From contig JABVXV010000051.1 in NCBI GenBank assembly GCA_013365325.1, positions 1 to 64,000 of the forward strand: a stretch of 64,000 bases of DNA. The letters are read 5' to 3'. Source of the DNA: Dipetalonema caudispina (lineage: Eukaryota > Nematoda > Chromadorea > Rhabditida > Onchocercidae). Both the position numbers and the translations under genes were made by a program. Below, one piece after another: positions 1 through 14,830 of the stretch. How positions within the stretch are numbered: position 1 is the stretch's first letter; every line of letters begins with the position of its first letter. The notes below the pieces were generated by a model. The model saw nothing but the letters and a program-made list of their open reading frames with translations. It made no database searches and was not told where the DNA came from.

Positions 1-2377
<2,377 letters not shown>

Positions 2378-2486
2378 GGTGGTATTTGGAGAAGATAGGA
2401 AACGAGAAGATGAAGTTCCTCTTCGACTAGTTGAGATCTGCTATCCGGAAATATAAGTACCGGATTACCTTCTTTCGTACGAGCAC
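2378..2486 (-). CDS. Sec14/RhoGEF-like gene, fourth exon, Sec14 domain
   Basis: The acceptor is TTTTTCAG|GTGC and the donor ATACCACC|GTAAAT, phase 1 in and phase 2 out. It encodes ARTKEGNPVLIFPDSRSQLV then EEELHLLVSYLLQIP. The pattern G-x-P-V-L-x-F-P followed about 16 residues on by L-x-x-x-V-x-Y-L-x-x-I-P is the first conserved strand-helix unit of Dbl-family Sec14 domains. Confidence 0.8.
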
Positions 2487-5400
2487 CTGAAAAAAAACAA
2501 AAAAAAATAGAAAAATGAACCATTTTAATTGTACTTTTTTCAAAAATCACTACTGATTTTTTTTTCCACTAATAACTATTTTTCAAGATAATTATCAAAG
2601 AAAAATTAAAGAAATAAGTAATAATTAAATTTCGAAATCAATTTTTTACAAATAAAAGGAAAAGTTTGCATATTATCGAAATAAATTTGATGTTAGAGTA
2701 TATTATGTGAATTTATATTAAACACAAATTTCTTTAAAACAAAAAATTTTCCCCCAAAAATTTATGTTAAATGCAAAAAAAAACGAAAAAAGAAGAGCAA
2801 TTGGAAATAATAGCATAAAATAATAGTATTCTACACTATTCGGAAATTTGTGTAGAAAAAATCTATTTAAAAAAAGTAATTTTTTCAATTATTTTTTTGG
2901 AAGAAAATTAAAATTAATCATTTATTACATTGAACAAAACGAAATTTCTTACTATCTTATGCTAACGAGCTTTTTTTATTTATTTTCAATAATAAATGAA
3001 GAAATTTTCAATTTATTTGATTAAAATATATAAAAAATTTTCAATTACCATTAAAAAAATAAGAAATTCGTCGGATAACTTTTCTGATAATAAGCCAAAC
3101 TACCCATGTACCAATGAAGAGAAGTAATAATCCAATCAACATCACATAACACACAATCAGTATTAATTAATTAACTTCAACAAAAATTGATAAGTGTGGC
3201 ATAACAATTAAGAATTATATGAGTAACAGTAAAAAAGTATTGGATATGCAACACCTATAACAAATTACGAATTTAATTACCTTGTAAATTATGGGAAAAA
3301 AATTAGACTACTTTTAAAATGAAGTAAATGAGGCTATTTTTAAATTAAGATCCACGCTTATTATATATGATTTTTACTTCAAATAGCTTAGCGATATTTT
3401 CTTGGCTTAAATCAAAAAAGTCACAAACAGTTTATTTTATAATTCTTCGGAACTACGAAATCATTTCTGAAAAATACAAATTATTTCTTGTAGCTTCAAA
3501 TAAGGCAAATATTTGAAAAAGTTTTCGCGAGAGATTGAAAAAAAAAGGAGCAAAAAAAATAAAAGTTTACTGGAATTAAAAAAAAAATCGGATGAAAGAA
3601 AGAAAACAAATAACGAATGAAACAACTACAAAGAAACAAATTAGACAAATTTGAAATAATAGAAAAGAAGAGGCAAAATAAATGATAAAGATAATTCGAA
3701 TTACGAAAAAATAAATAGAAAGAAATTAAATGAATGTTGAGTGATAATTAATAAATCATGCAATTAAGGATAGCAATATCTTCATTTATTTCATTCATCT
3801 CTATAAATTCATTTTTGTTTTATCCCATATTTGATGCTAATTTATTATTAATTTCTTGATTCATCACATTTTGTTATGTATTGATAATATTATCATAATT
3901 CAGTTAAAAATTTAACTCGCTAAATTTTAATATTCAAAATAAATTTAGCAAAGTATCGTTGTCTGCAAAAAAACTTTTGCTTTTAAATTACAAAAATAAA
4001 AATCATGTAAAATTGCAATAATATTACAAATATCCTTTATAACTTTAAAATCAAAATAACGATTTTAATTTTTTTACTAAAAAAGGACAATGTTTAAGTA
4101 CGTTTGATTCAATGTGAGCATGTCATATGTTTTGTTGAAAATATTTATTGTATAAATTTATACGAAAAAATTTTTCGCAGCGAATAAATGTGGAAATTAA
4201 CAAATATATACACATAGTGGAAAAAGAAAATTGAAAAAATAAGAGGAATAAATGATAGAATTCATAAAGTATAACCTTATTTATATATTCCAATGTGAAC
4301 AATCAATCATTTTTATTCGTTTAATTCTTCCTTCTCTTTTCGAAAATGAAACGGATAATTATTGTGAATGCTATCTAATTGTATAAATTATAACCTATTT
4401 TTTTTCCACTGCTTTTTTCCTATTTGATCATTGGTTATTTTAATATGATAGGATGGAATAATTTAAGCTTAAAGACAATTTTTTTTTTTTTTTTTTCAAA
4501 AAAAGTGTTTGCATGTATCTATAAGGAAATATGTATAGCAATATTGACTGATTTAATATTTATTTTTGCAAATATTTTGCATTTTTTTGTTATTGTAGGA
4601 TAAAATTATTGTATTATAGTAATTTTATTCGAAAATTTCATACATTTTCTTGGTTAGTTCGAAAAAGAAGGAATTGGAAATGAATGAAATTAATTAATGT
4701 CAAATGAAATGAGTTGACTGTTTAAAGAAAAAAATAATATTTAGCAATTGCTTTTTTTTTCTTTGCAAAAGTATACGCATCATCGGAATTCACTTTTTTA
4801 AGTATTTTAAAATTAACAATAAAAATGAGGAACGGATGGTTAATAATTTTGAAAAGTAATAAGCAACCCACAAATGGTATCTTTGATGAGGAGGAAGAAG
4901 AGATTCAAAATTATTGAAATTTTATCTTTTTCACTCCTTATTACATTCCATTTCTAATATCTAAGGTGAAATAAAAAGAAAAGAAAAGTTGACAACAAAT
5001 AGTATAGCTTCCACATATTAAATTATTATCACTAAAGATTGAAAAAATGAGGTCAAGGGTGAACATTTTTCAAAAATCAATTAATTTGAAGGGTACAAAA
5101 TATGATAATTTTTGCACAATAGTACGCATAATGATTTAGTAAAAATTTTTCATTGCAATAAGCCATCTCATAACATACTGTACTGAATCGTGAGAAATCA
5201 TTATAGTAAGCGGAAATTGCAAGCCAATTTCATAATATAAATCAACAGCATACTGTATTAAGTAGTAAAAAATCGTTACAGTAAGTGAAGCAGGAGTAAA
5301 TTTTGCGACATACTGTATCAAAATATAATTATTACGATATACGTTGTGAACATTTCCATTTTTTTTATTTTTCTGATCCGTTTGTTTTCGATTGCGAAGA

Positions 5401-8400
5401 AAGGGAGGAAGGCAAATAAAAGGAAAAGAGGAATTCGAAGTTTTGATAGAGATGAAAATAAAAGAATCAAATAAAACTAAAATGTTAGCCCATTTATTGA
5501 ACTGATACATTTTTTTGTAATTTGGAAAAAAAATAAAAGTACAGAATAAAAAAAAAAATTATGGAATTGAGAAAAGAAAAGATAAAGAAATGAATGGAAT
5601 GCATTTGTTTGCACAGTATCTGCTATTTAATTATCGAAATTCTTTTTAAATTAAACTTTTTTCCGCTCTATCGTATTATCAGCAGTGTGCATATTCAATT
5701 GAACTACTTACTGTCAATGAATAATAATAATAATTATATGAATACTAATAATAATAGGATGTATTCATATTAAAGTTGAGCTTTTAAATCATTAATTTAA
5801 AATATTACGCCTCTAAGTTCGATAAGTCCTTAGTACTTATAAAAATTTAAAATTTTTTCTAAAAAACAAGCAAATGCCGAAAATATTTCAAAAAGAAAAA
5901 TTGACAGTTAATGGATATCTTGGTAAAATTAGTTGAATGACTAAAGTATTTAGAATAAATAGAACTAATACGATGCAATAAATTCTTTTTCAAAGAAATA
6001 AGCCGCAGATGAATGGAATAGAATAATTTGAATGTTAAGTTGAAAAAGTATAAAAATTTTCAGTTTAATGAAAAAACTTTCCATTTCTACTTGCTTCTGT
6101 CAGTCTTCTTTTTTATTCTTCTTTAACGATACTATTAAAAAATTTTAGTATTTTAATGAAAGGATTCTTTTTTTTTTTTTTTTTTTTGGAATAAGCAATT
6201 TATGCTGCTAAATGAATTGTTTACTGTTCAACAAACAAAGAGAGCAAAATTGAGAGTTTCAAAAAAATTCAACCTTACATCTTCACATAATATGAAAGTA
6301 TCAATAGTTGGATGTTATTGTTCATGAACATTTTCAATTCTTGAAAATAACTGGCAGTTTATTTAGTCCAATGAATGAAATAAAGACGGTAAGCAACAAC
6401 TTGAAAATTTCACGAAAATTCAATATTATATGCATTCCAATTGAAATTTTTAAGAAATTTAGTCTTAAATACCTTATTATAATATGAAAGTGATAATACC
6501 TGAGTGATATTATTGACATACTTCTTTCAATTCTTAAAAATTGTTGATAGTTTAATAAGTAAAATGGATTAAATGAAATAATTTAGTAAAATTAAATTGT
6601 ACCAATCAAAGCATATCAAATTTTGATTAATTCTAATAAATGCTAATTTCAATACATCACTATTTCTCCTTCATATAAATGCATATTTGTGCATATTATA
6701 GTTTGGAATTGCATTAAACACTATCCTGTCATCTAATAATCATAATTCCACAATATTATTTCATAACTATCATTTAATTGTAACATATGAGGTAATTTTT
6801 AAATTTATTAGGTCAAAATAAAATATGTTAAATTAAAATTTAATCAATATATAAGAAATATCATTTGAATAATTCGACAATTAATGAAAAAAAAAAGACT
6901 ATAAACATAAATTAAACAAATGTAATAAATTTTCTTTAAAAGAGAAATATTTTCAAAATTTAGAAACATTAATTTTATTTTTTTCTTAAAAATAATAATA
7001 AGATAAATGTTATGCATGAAGCATAAATGACAAAAAAAGATCCGAGCAAAAGAATCACTTTATTAATTAAGCATTTTCCAATTATAAAAATAAAAAATAA
7101 ACAAACTTACCAGTAATAAAAGCAAATCTTGATGCCAAAATATCTGACATTTCTTTAATTTTAATCCGTTTATTACCAACATCCATACAACCATCTGCAA
7201 ATGCACAAATGATCATTTAAGTGATGAAAATCTTTGATATTTTAACAAAAAATTTGGTCTTAATTTTTAAATTTGTTACTATTAATATCTGAAAATATTA
7301 TCCAATCTGACTGATTTGATATTCGCCTTCAAATAAATTACATCATTGATAACATATTTTATAATATATGTATGTGCGATGTTTAGTCAAATGAAATAAT
7401 TGATAATACTTTTTTAAATTCTTATCTTATGTTCTGGCAAATACAGCAAAGGATGATGAGTATTATTATGGAATAAAACTTCCAAAATTTAAGAAATAGA
7501 TGGAATGAATGATATGATAAGGAATGAAATATGAATTTGATTTCCAATAAAAATGGTAACAGTTTAAAGATAATGATAACTGTCGTAGTAATGATAATAA
7601 TAGTGATGATGATGATAATGGCATTGTAGAAGGATGTGATAATGATAAAAGCATATTCGTTTACTACTGTTACTAATATCAATATCATTCGCATGATAAA
7701 CAATTATCGTTGTAATTATAATCGCTATTATTACCAATATTTTCATTTCTGGTAAGACTGTCGATCATGGCTGTTAATAGTAGAAATAAAAGTATTACTA
7801 AAATTAGTTGCAATGGTAGTAGTAGATGCGGTACTTGTTGTAATAGTAATATTATCAGCAATAGTCATCACAACAAGATATAATAGTTATTGCAATGATA
7901 ATAGTAGTCTTCATAATAAATAATAATTAATGGATGCAGTAGTTGTTGTAATTGCAATATTGGTGGTAATTTTAGCAATAGTAGTAATAGCAGTAGCCTT
8001 TACGACAAGTAATAATAATGATGATGATGGTGGTAATGTCAATAACAACGATATGGAGCTTATACATATAGTATCCGGCATAACTGGCTCTTGCTATAAT
8101 TGGGAATGTTGTCATATGAGCATCTGAACAAATGAAACAGATATGCAAAAAAAAAAAAAAAGGTATCTATACCTCATTATTATATCACATAAGTAAAAAA
8201 TTTTTTCCACTTCAAAAAAAAAAAAAAAAGATTAGCAAAATTATAGGGGCAAAAGAGAAGTACACAATCTTTCGTACTATAAATTTATGGTATTAAAATG
8301 AAGTAAATCACTTCCTATGCTAATTTTTTTGTGAGATGACCTTCAAAATTATTGAAAACTTTTTCTGCAACAAAAAAAAAAAATTTCGTAGGGATAATTT

Positions 8401-11400
8401 TTTTTTCGAGAAAATATTTTGATATTTTATTAATCTTTTTTACTTTCTATAATCTTTTTTTTCTTTTGCAGAATATTAAAGAGATATTAAAAAACTAAAA
8501 AATTCAATTCTTCCAGGTTTTTTTCTAAGTTGCAGTTGGAAAATTTATTTGCTGTTTGAAAATTGATAGCAATTATGTTGTGATGGGAAAAACATTACAA
8601 GTAAATTTTCACTCTCTCGAAACAGTTTAAAAATCAATCCATAATCGATACTTATTTTAAAAATAATTAATTAGGATTATTGCAATGATAGGCATAAACA
8701 TCACTTCAGCAAATCTACATTTTTACAAATTAAAATTTTTTTCGTTATATCTACCAATTCCACTAACTTCATTCGTGATGATCAAGATTTAAATCTAAAT
8801 TTAAAAATTCGTAGATCTAATTGAAGATTCAACATGTCCTAAGAGGTAAATTTCAATACACATGGAATAGATTAACTACTGAAAGAAAATAATTTAGAGT
8901 TGGAAATCATTGAAATGAACGGAAAAAGGAAGATAGGCTTTTAAAATAATTTAAGTGCAAGTTTAGGAATTGCATTAAATGAAGAAAACTATCACAGATA
9001 AATTCTGACAGCTATCTTCACAATATTGCTTAAAAAAAGAATTCGTAATCGATTTTCCAACTCGCCAAGTTTAATTTTTGCATATTTGTTTAGCTTGTAA
9101 ATATTTGCAAATCATTAACTCGTTGTTTTGCTTTAAAAAAAAATTATTCAAATATGATCATACTTTTGAAAAATCAGAAAATTGTTATGCAAAATTGATT
9201 AAACGAAGGTTGGATAAGAAAATAAAAAAAAAAAAAATTTTTAACAAAACATTTAAATAGTATGCTATCATTGCTTTGAATATCAAATGCTCTTATCATT
9301 CCTTTAAAAATTATTTCCTTAATAAAAGATTGGAAGAATTATGGGCGAATGGATTAATTGGATGAGTCAAAGTGATTGAACAGGAAATGACGATTACTTG
9401 ACCGGTATACGGTGATGTGAAGGATTAGAATGAAGATGACAGGATAATAACAATGTATGATAATTACAATATAATTTCCTCGATCTCTTTTTATTAAATC
9501 GATTACTGTTACTATAGTACAGTTATTATCATCACCATCGTAATCATTATCACAATCATCGTTAAAACAAAATTTCAAATTTATCGACAAAAACAGATTT
9601 AGAAGCCAAATTATAAATGACATACAACAAGTTGAAATTACTTTATATAAAATAAATGACATTTTTTTTTCATATTTTCTATGTCAAAAAAAAAAAAAAG
9701 GTAACAGAAAGGCAAACATAGATATTGTGAAAAATGGGAAATTTTATAAAGTTTGCTTAAATAATTTTAACAATTTGATACATTCACAAATGACCAATGA
9801 CCATGAAAATGACAATAAATAATTGTGCTAAGCAATACAATAAAATAATTTGTAAAAAGAATCAATCATAAGTTTAACATTGGATAAGATTGACATAATT
9901 TTTCCTTAATTATATTTGTTATTTCGATTAATGCTATCAATGATATCAAATTATAATTAAGGATGAATTTACTTACCCCAATTATCATCAGCATCACTGC
10001 TTACTTCACTCATATCTTGATGAATAATCCATCCTGTACCGTATTGATTATGTTGTGAGCGTTCTAAAACGGATTGATAACCGGATTCTTCCAGAAATTC
10101 GGCTGACTTTAAAGCATCTTTCAGTGCACGTAAATCAAAATCCATATCGTAATGAAATTTTGGTGCTTCCATAGAAGTAGCACTGTCTGATTTCGGTAAC
10201 TTCCTATAGCTGTTAAATTTTATCATTGAAAAAAAAAAAAGAGCTGCTATTAAATTTGAAAAATCTTTTCATTTTTTCATCATATTTTTCCCACAAAAAT
10301 TTGGATGAAAAAAAAAAGTCCTTAAATTTAAATTTTATGAAGAAACGAATAAAATGTTTACAAAAGAAATGGATAAAATGAAGTGACTTTTTTTTCACTC
10401 CTCAAAATAAAGTCTAATTTTTAAACTGAACTCATTTTAATTTGTTGTTAACAAAGAAGTAAAATTTAATTGCTTTTATAAGTCATCCAAATGAGCACAA
10501 AATTCCGTGTTTAGTCATTTTCTGTTTCATTCTTTTTCATTTTTTTTTTCTTTTTTTGATATACTACCTTTTATGAATTATTTAAAAGGTTAAGATCGTT
10601 AATAGTTAAATTAAATTGGTATTTTTTCTTCATATTACTGCAAAAATAATTTCATTTTCTTCATTGTTGAGAATATGTACTACAAAATGTTGCCTTAATG
10701 ATATTTTTGAGTGTTTAATTAAATGACCCTTCATTCTTCCTAGCCATAATTACTGATAATTATAACAAATTAATTTCAATTTATGATCCTAACTATATGC
10801 ATGAAATTGAAGTTAAAAATTTATGACAAAATTAAACTGTGTTAATTTTGTTATGTATCACTCTTCAGTTATTATAAAGTTTTGATCGAAAAAATGTGAG
10901 GATATATCTAAAAGATATCAATTATATTCTTATCAGTAAAATATTCTGTCAGAAAATTCCACTGGTCAAATAGGCAGAAAGACGATGATAGCGTCAATAA
11001 ATTGCTATTCATTATGGTTTAATTAGAATTCTATCAGTTGAAATATTTGAAAAATATCTATCACATAATATTGCAGGTCAAACAGATGGAAAAACAATGA
11101 TAAGGTCAATAAATTGTCATCCATTATAGGATATGCGGAAGAAAAAAAAATCGATTGGTTTGCTATTATTTCATTAACAATGAAGTAATTTCTACTTGTA
11201 AACATTTTGAAATATTTTCCAATAAATTTTTATGAAATTTTAAAATAAAAGAGAAATAGAAAATGGTAACGATATTTTTAATGAGTGAAAAAAAAAGTTA
11301 AGTAATCAGGTAAAATAAAAGAGGGAAAAAAATATGAACATACTCATAGGCGGGTGTATTGGACAATTTATGCCGACGGATGGTTGGAGCGCAAACTGAT

Positions 11401-11506
11401 GAGGTCGATGCGGTCAGGCTACCGTAACACGACAATTGACCTCCAGATGATGATTCCCACAGCGATCGTGGTGGCTCCAACAGACGCAACGCGGTTCCTA
11501 TTGATG
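2378..11506 (-). CDS. Partial gene: Sec14/CRAL-TRIO-domain protein, Dbl-family RhoGEF-like (5' part)
   Basis: Four in-phase exons join 11506-11344, 10209-9977, 7194-7111 and 2486-2378, all GT..AG. They give about 195 residues that start and end mid-protein. The first about 130 residues are Ser-rich then acidic, with no domain I know. The last part, ILASRFAFITGARTKEGNPV then LIFPDSRSQLVEEELHLLVS and YLLQIP, fits the start of the Sec14 domain at the N-terminus of MCF2L/DBS ('LKKRFAYLSGGRGQDGSPVITFPDY...VMTYLTSIPS') and of Trio. Those proteins are Rho-family GEFs with spectrin-repeat, DH and PH domains after the Sec14 part. Here those would lie left of position 1. The domain call rests on short similarity recalled from memory; another Sec14-containing protein such as SESTD1 is possible. 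A 5' exon ending in phase 1 must exist upstream but was not found. Confidence 0.75.
5176..5317. repeat. TACTGTA/TACAGTA inverted-repeat units
   Basis: TACTGTA occurs at 5176, 5251 and 5311. The second is paired with its exact reverse complement TACAGTA at 5277-5283. The first is paired with the one-mismatch form TATAGTA at 5202-5208. Each unit could form a small hairpin with a loop of about 20 nt, and the flanks of the first two units are also similar. Confidence 0.6.
6287..6580. repeat. Degenerate direct duplication, offset about 192 bp
   Basis: Segments 6287-6383 and 6479-6580 share ATAATATGAAAGT at the start, TTTCAATTCTTRAAAA in the middle and ATGAAATAA at the end, with many substitutions between. 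This looks like an old tandem duplication of about 100 bp with a similar-sized spacer. Confidence 0.5.
7111..7194 (-). CDS. Sec14/RhoGEF-like gene, third exon, start of Sec14 domain
   Basis: The acceptor is ATTTGCAG|ATGG and the donor ATTACTG|GTAAGT, phase 1 at both ends. It encodes (D)GCMDVGNKRIKIKEMSDIL then ASRFAFIT(G). This resembles the 'DIQDQLKKRFAYLSGG' start of the MCF2L Sec14 domain. Confidence 0.8.
7195..9976. other. 2.8-kb intron of the Sec14/RhoGEF-like gene
   Basis: Contains a cryptically simple tract (7440-8070), listed separately, and a second, shorter ATC/TAA-biased tract at about 9440-9560. No exon was supportable. Confidence 0.6.
7440..8070. repeat. Cryptically simple ATR/GTA trinucleotide tract
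   Basis: Degenerate runs of GATAAT, GTAGTA, GTTGTTGT and GATGATGAT alternate over about 600 bp. They create spurious open frames of Val/Ile or Ser/Leu repeats on both strands, for example a 65-codon plus-strand frame at 7930-8127. Confidence 0.7.
9977..10209 (-). CDS. Sec14/RhoGEF-like gene, second exon seen
   Basis: The acceptor is TTTAACAG|CTATAGG and the donor AATTGGG|GTAAGT, phase 2 in and phase 1 out, 77 complete codons. The peptide includes YRKLPKSDSATSMEAPKFHY, DMDFDLRALKDALKSAEFLE and DMSEVSSDADDNW. It is acidic and probably partly helical, with no recognised domain. An internal Met (TSMEAP) is a possible alternative start. Confidence 0.85.
10210..11343. other. 1.1-kb intron of the Sec14/RhoGEF-like gene with a local duplication
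   Basis: Segments starting at 10963 and 11076 both read GGTCAAAyAG, then GAAARACRATGATA, then GTCAATAAATTG and CATTAT, so about 55 bp are duplicated with an offset of 113 bp. The rest is AT-rich without a gene. Confidence 0.55.
11344..11506 (-). CDS. Sec14/RhoGEF-like gene, exon (first seen)
   Basis: The acceptor is TTTTACAG|CATC and the donor CCTATGA|GTATGT, phase 1 in and phase 2 out. It encodes IGTALRLLEPPRSLWESSSG then a Ser/Thr-rich segment and TIRRHKLSNTPAY. GC content is clearly above the flanks. No in-frame ATG precedes it, so it is not a first exon. Confidence 0.82.
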
Positions 11507-13740
11507 CTGTAAAAAAAAAAAAAATTTAATTAAAATTAAAACATGCTACAATATAAAGGTAATTTGTAAAAGATTTCCGCTTTTTCTTTTGTAATAACCT
11601 TAAATATGTACTGAATTTAAAAGAAATAAATTTATATTCGTAAATTTCCACAAAAAAGTTGATTGAAATTCAAACATACTACAATATAACAGTAATTCGT
11701 AGAAGGTTTTTTTTTGTTTTCATTGTAAAAGGTTTCAAAACTTGTTGAATTTTAAAATAAGTTGTTCGAATAGTTTGTTTTTAATTGCGATAATTAATCA
11801 GAACTGTTAAAGATTATCGTCTTTAATTGTGAAACTTTTTCGGAACTATTTTTTTCTACCAAATGATTATGTAAACAGGCTATTCCTATTAATTAATGAA
11901 TGATTTACAGTAAAGGTTCTGTTTTTTCTTCCTCTTAATTTTGATTAGAAAAGATTTGTCCATAAAATCGAGAAAAAATAATCTAAACGTTTTTTTTTAA
12001 ATCTACTAGAATTTCTGAAATAATTGAAATGAATAAAATTGCATAAGTAAATGAATGGATTAAACGAAACGAAATAATTTGCTGACTACTATCGTTTTCT
12101 TTTTTTTTTTTTAATACCTGAAGGATTCATCAACACAAAATAATTCATTCGTACTCTAAAACTTTTTATCATCAACTTTAGAGTTAGTATCATCAAATTT
12201 AATCAGTGCTAAAAATTTTTGAAAAATGAATATAATCTAATATCATAAACTGTCTGATGCTACCATTAAATTAATTCATTTAAACAATTTGTAATTTAAA
12301 ATCTGACGAGAGATAAGAAAAATTTAAATTTTTTATACAGCTCAAAAAAAACGAAAGTGTTCAATTATTATCAATTGACAATAACCTGCATCAGCTGATC
12401 CCACATTTTCCATCAGAAATGTTTCAAAAAATGGATTCGAATAGCAATTTAAATTAGAGTGCGTAATTTTGAAATATATTATTTGTATATCGACTAGCTG
12501 ATAGATTTATAGTATCGTTTTACTTGTTGCAGTTGACCAAATGTTTAAAGTTTGAGGAAATAAAGAGCGTATTGTTTTGTCTCTTTATTTGTTCTTTATA
12601 TCTCATAAATTGAAAGTCTTTTTATCCCAAATACCTGAAACAGAAAAATCAAATTTTTTAAAAGAAAACAGTAAATGATAAATTATCAAACGGTTTTCTT
12701 TTGGCAGGAATTTCGTATTAACCTTTCACCATCATCGTAAAAGTTCAAGCCTTAATTAATGAATGCAAATTTTCATGTATGACTGATTAATTACTTGTCA
12801 ATTTCATTGGTAATAACCTATTGCTATATGTTAATATTATCATATTGCCACCTTGGAAAATTTTTATCATCACTGGAAATCGATTAATTTATTGATTTCT
12901 AAAATCACTTTTTTTTCTTTGAATTTATGAAATTAGAACAATTATATAGCGTTGAGTATAAAAAATGTAAAATGAATTCAATCTTCTTTCATTCCATTTA
13001 TAATCTAAATCTGATCGGAAATAGAAATAAAAAAGGAATTGGAAAAAAAAGTACGCGCTATTGTCCATTCATTTGCAAGTGGACATAATATCATTTTTGT
13101 ATACATCTGAACTATTAAGATAAACAAAATGATCGATGAACAGAGTTGATGAATGTTAGAAGGAAGGAAGGAAAGAAAGCGGAAGAGTGCATTTAATAAT
13201 ATTTGTCAAGGTGATCCCATATGGAAAATTTCATTTGTCGCTTTACATCTGAATTGAATTTCAAAAATAATTCATACATATCACTTTTTGAATGAGTGGT
13301 AATTTCAACGACTTTGACAGGCAATATTCTAATCATCAAAATGATGGTATATGCCCTTGAATAAGCCTTAACATTCATAATTACACTTATATCAATTTTT
13401 GGCACTTTTTTCTTAAAGTTGAAAAGTTAATTTGAAAAAAATTTACCAAAAAGATCAATAAAGGAAAAATATTGGTAGGAGTTGAAAAGATTCGAATAAA
13501 ATTCTTGCATTTAATTAAATGATACAAAATAATGGACAGAAATTACACCAAATTTCATTTTATCCAAGAGGATTGAATTAATACTATCTATTCATTTTCT
13601 CACAGCCAATTATTGTTGCTATTTGTAGAAATATATTTCAAAAATTGAACTCAATTTTACATTATTCAAAACTGATTCATGCAAATTAGTTAATAATTTC
13701 TAATGTGGGATGTCAAAAAATTTTTTTCTTGACTAAACGA

Positions 13741-13919
13741 CTAAATCTATTATTCGCGATCATTACCTTTTCCATTTTTCTCTTTCTTAGCAATTCTTAA
13801 TGATTACCAAATCTATGATCATTACCTTCTCCTCACCTGTCTTTTCCTAGGTATCCCTTGGTGACCAAAGTAACCAAATCTATCCACGACCATTACCACT
13901 TCCCTCATTACCTCTTCCC
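13741..13919. repeat. Degenerate approx. 65-bp tandem repeat, three copies
   Basis: The motif (A)CCAAATCTAT..(G)A(T/C)CATTACC recurs starting at about 13741, 13805 and 13872, each followed by a pyrimidine-rich TTCC/CTCC stretch. Copies are diverged. Confidence 0.55.
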
Positions 13920-14689
13920 TACCATTTATCATTTACTCACCAAATTCATTTATTGCTTTTACTTCTTTCCTTCTTCTTTTTTTCCTCTGTACTATGATAT
14001 TTGATCAGCAAGATATTCACATGACTGTCCGTAATTCAGTTAAGCTCACTTTCGTAAATGCCGGAAGTTTCAAAAAAAAAGCTTCCTGAATTGTTTTGTA
14101 TAGCAAAAAAACACATATATGTAAATGCTATTTCTCACATTCTGGACAAGAGGAATAAAACCGATATATATATATATATATGTACATATGTTAGAATTAG
14201 TGCTTTAAATTTCTAAATTTAACAAAAATTAAAAAGTGAAAGGTGAAATTTGAAGTGAAAATGAAATCGAAGTTAAAATTTATATCAAAATCTTTGAAGG
14301 TTTATTTTTTTCGAAATTGTAATAAGAATTGACAAAATGTATGATAGCATTTCCGGGATATCGGCCATAAAATACGTATTAACTATTGAAGGAAGCCAAA
14401 AAATAAAAAGAAGAAAAAAAGATTAGGTCGTTGCCATTTTGTAATTTTTTGCATTGAAAAGGTTACTGTACTTTTTGTCCATATTATAATTTCATGGAAT
14501 ACACAAGAAACCAAATAGTAAATGTACTATAAAATGGATAAATGGGCCAAGAAAATTCAAGCGAAAGTTTCAAACAAGAAAAAATTGATATGAATAAAAG
14601 CCCTAGGCTCTTTTTTTTTTTTGTTTTTTTCGCTTTTCTTTCTTTTTTTTTTGCCTTAGAAGAGAAACATTGCTGTCTACATAGAAAGA

Positions 14690-14830
14690 GGTGAATAGTA
14701 AAAGCTACTGCGAGTAGCTAGTGCTAGCTAGTAACAGATATTCGAGATCGATTCAAGCCAGAAATCAGTCCGACTCTCTCTTTTACCAGTAGACTAGGCC
14801 TCTATAGGCCTTATTCCTCTTTCTCCTCTC
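14690..14830. promoter_or_regulatory. GC-richer island with palindromes, possible promoter or untranslated exon
   Basis: Within strongly AT-rich DNA this stretch contains TAGCTAGTGCTAGCTA (near-palindrome, about 14716-14731) and AGGCCTCTATAGGCCT (two AGGCCT copies around CTAT, about 14795-14810), beside CT-rich sequence. The minus strand shows only very short open frames here. The position, about 3.2 kb upstream of the first seen exon of the minus-strand Sec14/RhoGEF-like gene, fits a promoter or 5' UTR exon, but this is inference. Confidence 0.25.

Larger units (their letters stand above)
2487..7110. other. 4.6-kb intron of the Sec14/RhoGEF-like gene
   Basis: AT-rich non-coding sequence. 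It holds a short palindromic repeat cluster (5176-5317) and a degenerate direct duplication (6287-6580), listed separately. A 124-codon minus-strand open frame at 5136-5510 covers the repeat cluster and looks accidental. Confidence 0.6.

Noticed and set aside
5136..5510. 124-codon minus-strand frame
   Set aside because: It spans a palindromic repeat cluster, has no splice signals of note and no recognisable peptide.
7930..8127. 65-codon plus-strand frame with a Val/Ile-rich segment and an Asn/Asp-rich tail
   Set aside because: It arises from cryptically simple GTA/GAT repeats; no splice or conservation support.
13193..13405. 70-codon minus-strand frame beginning MPKIDISV, considered as the missing 5' exon of the RhoGEF-like gene
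   Set aside because: It ends in a stop and has no convincing phase-1 donor.
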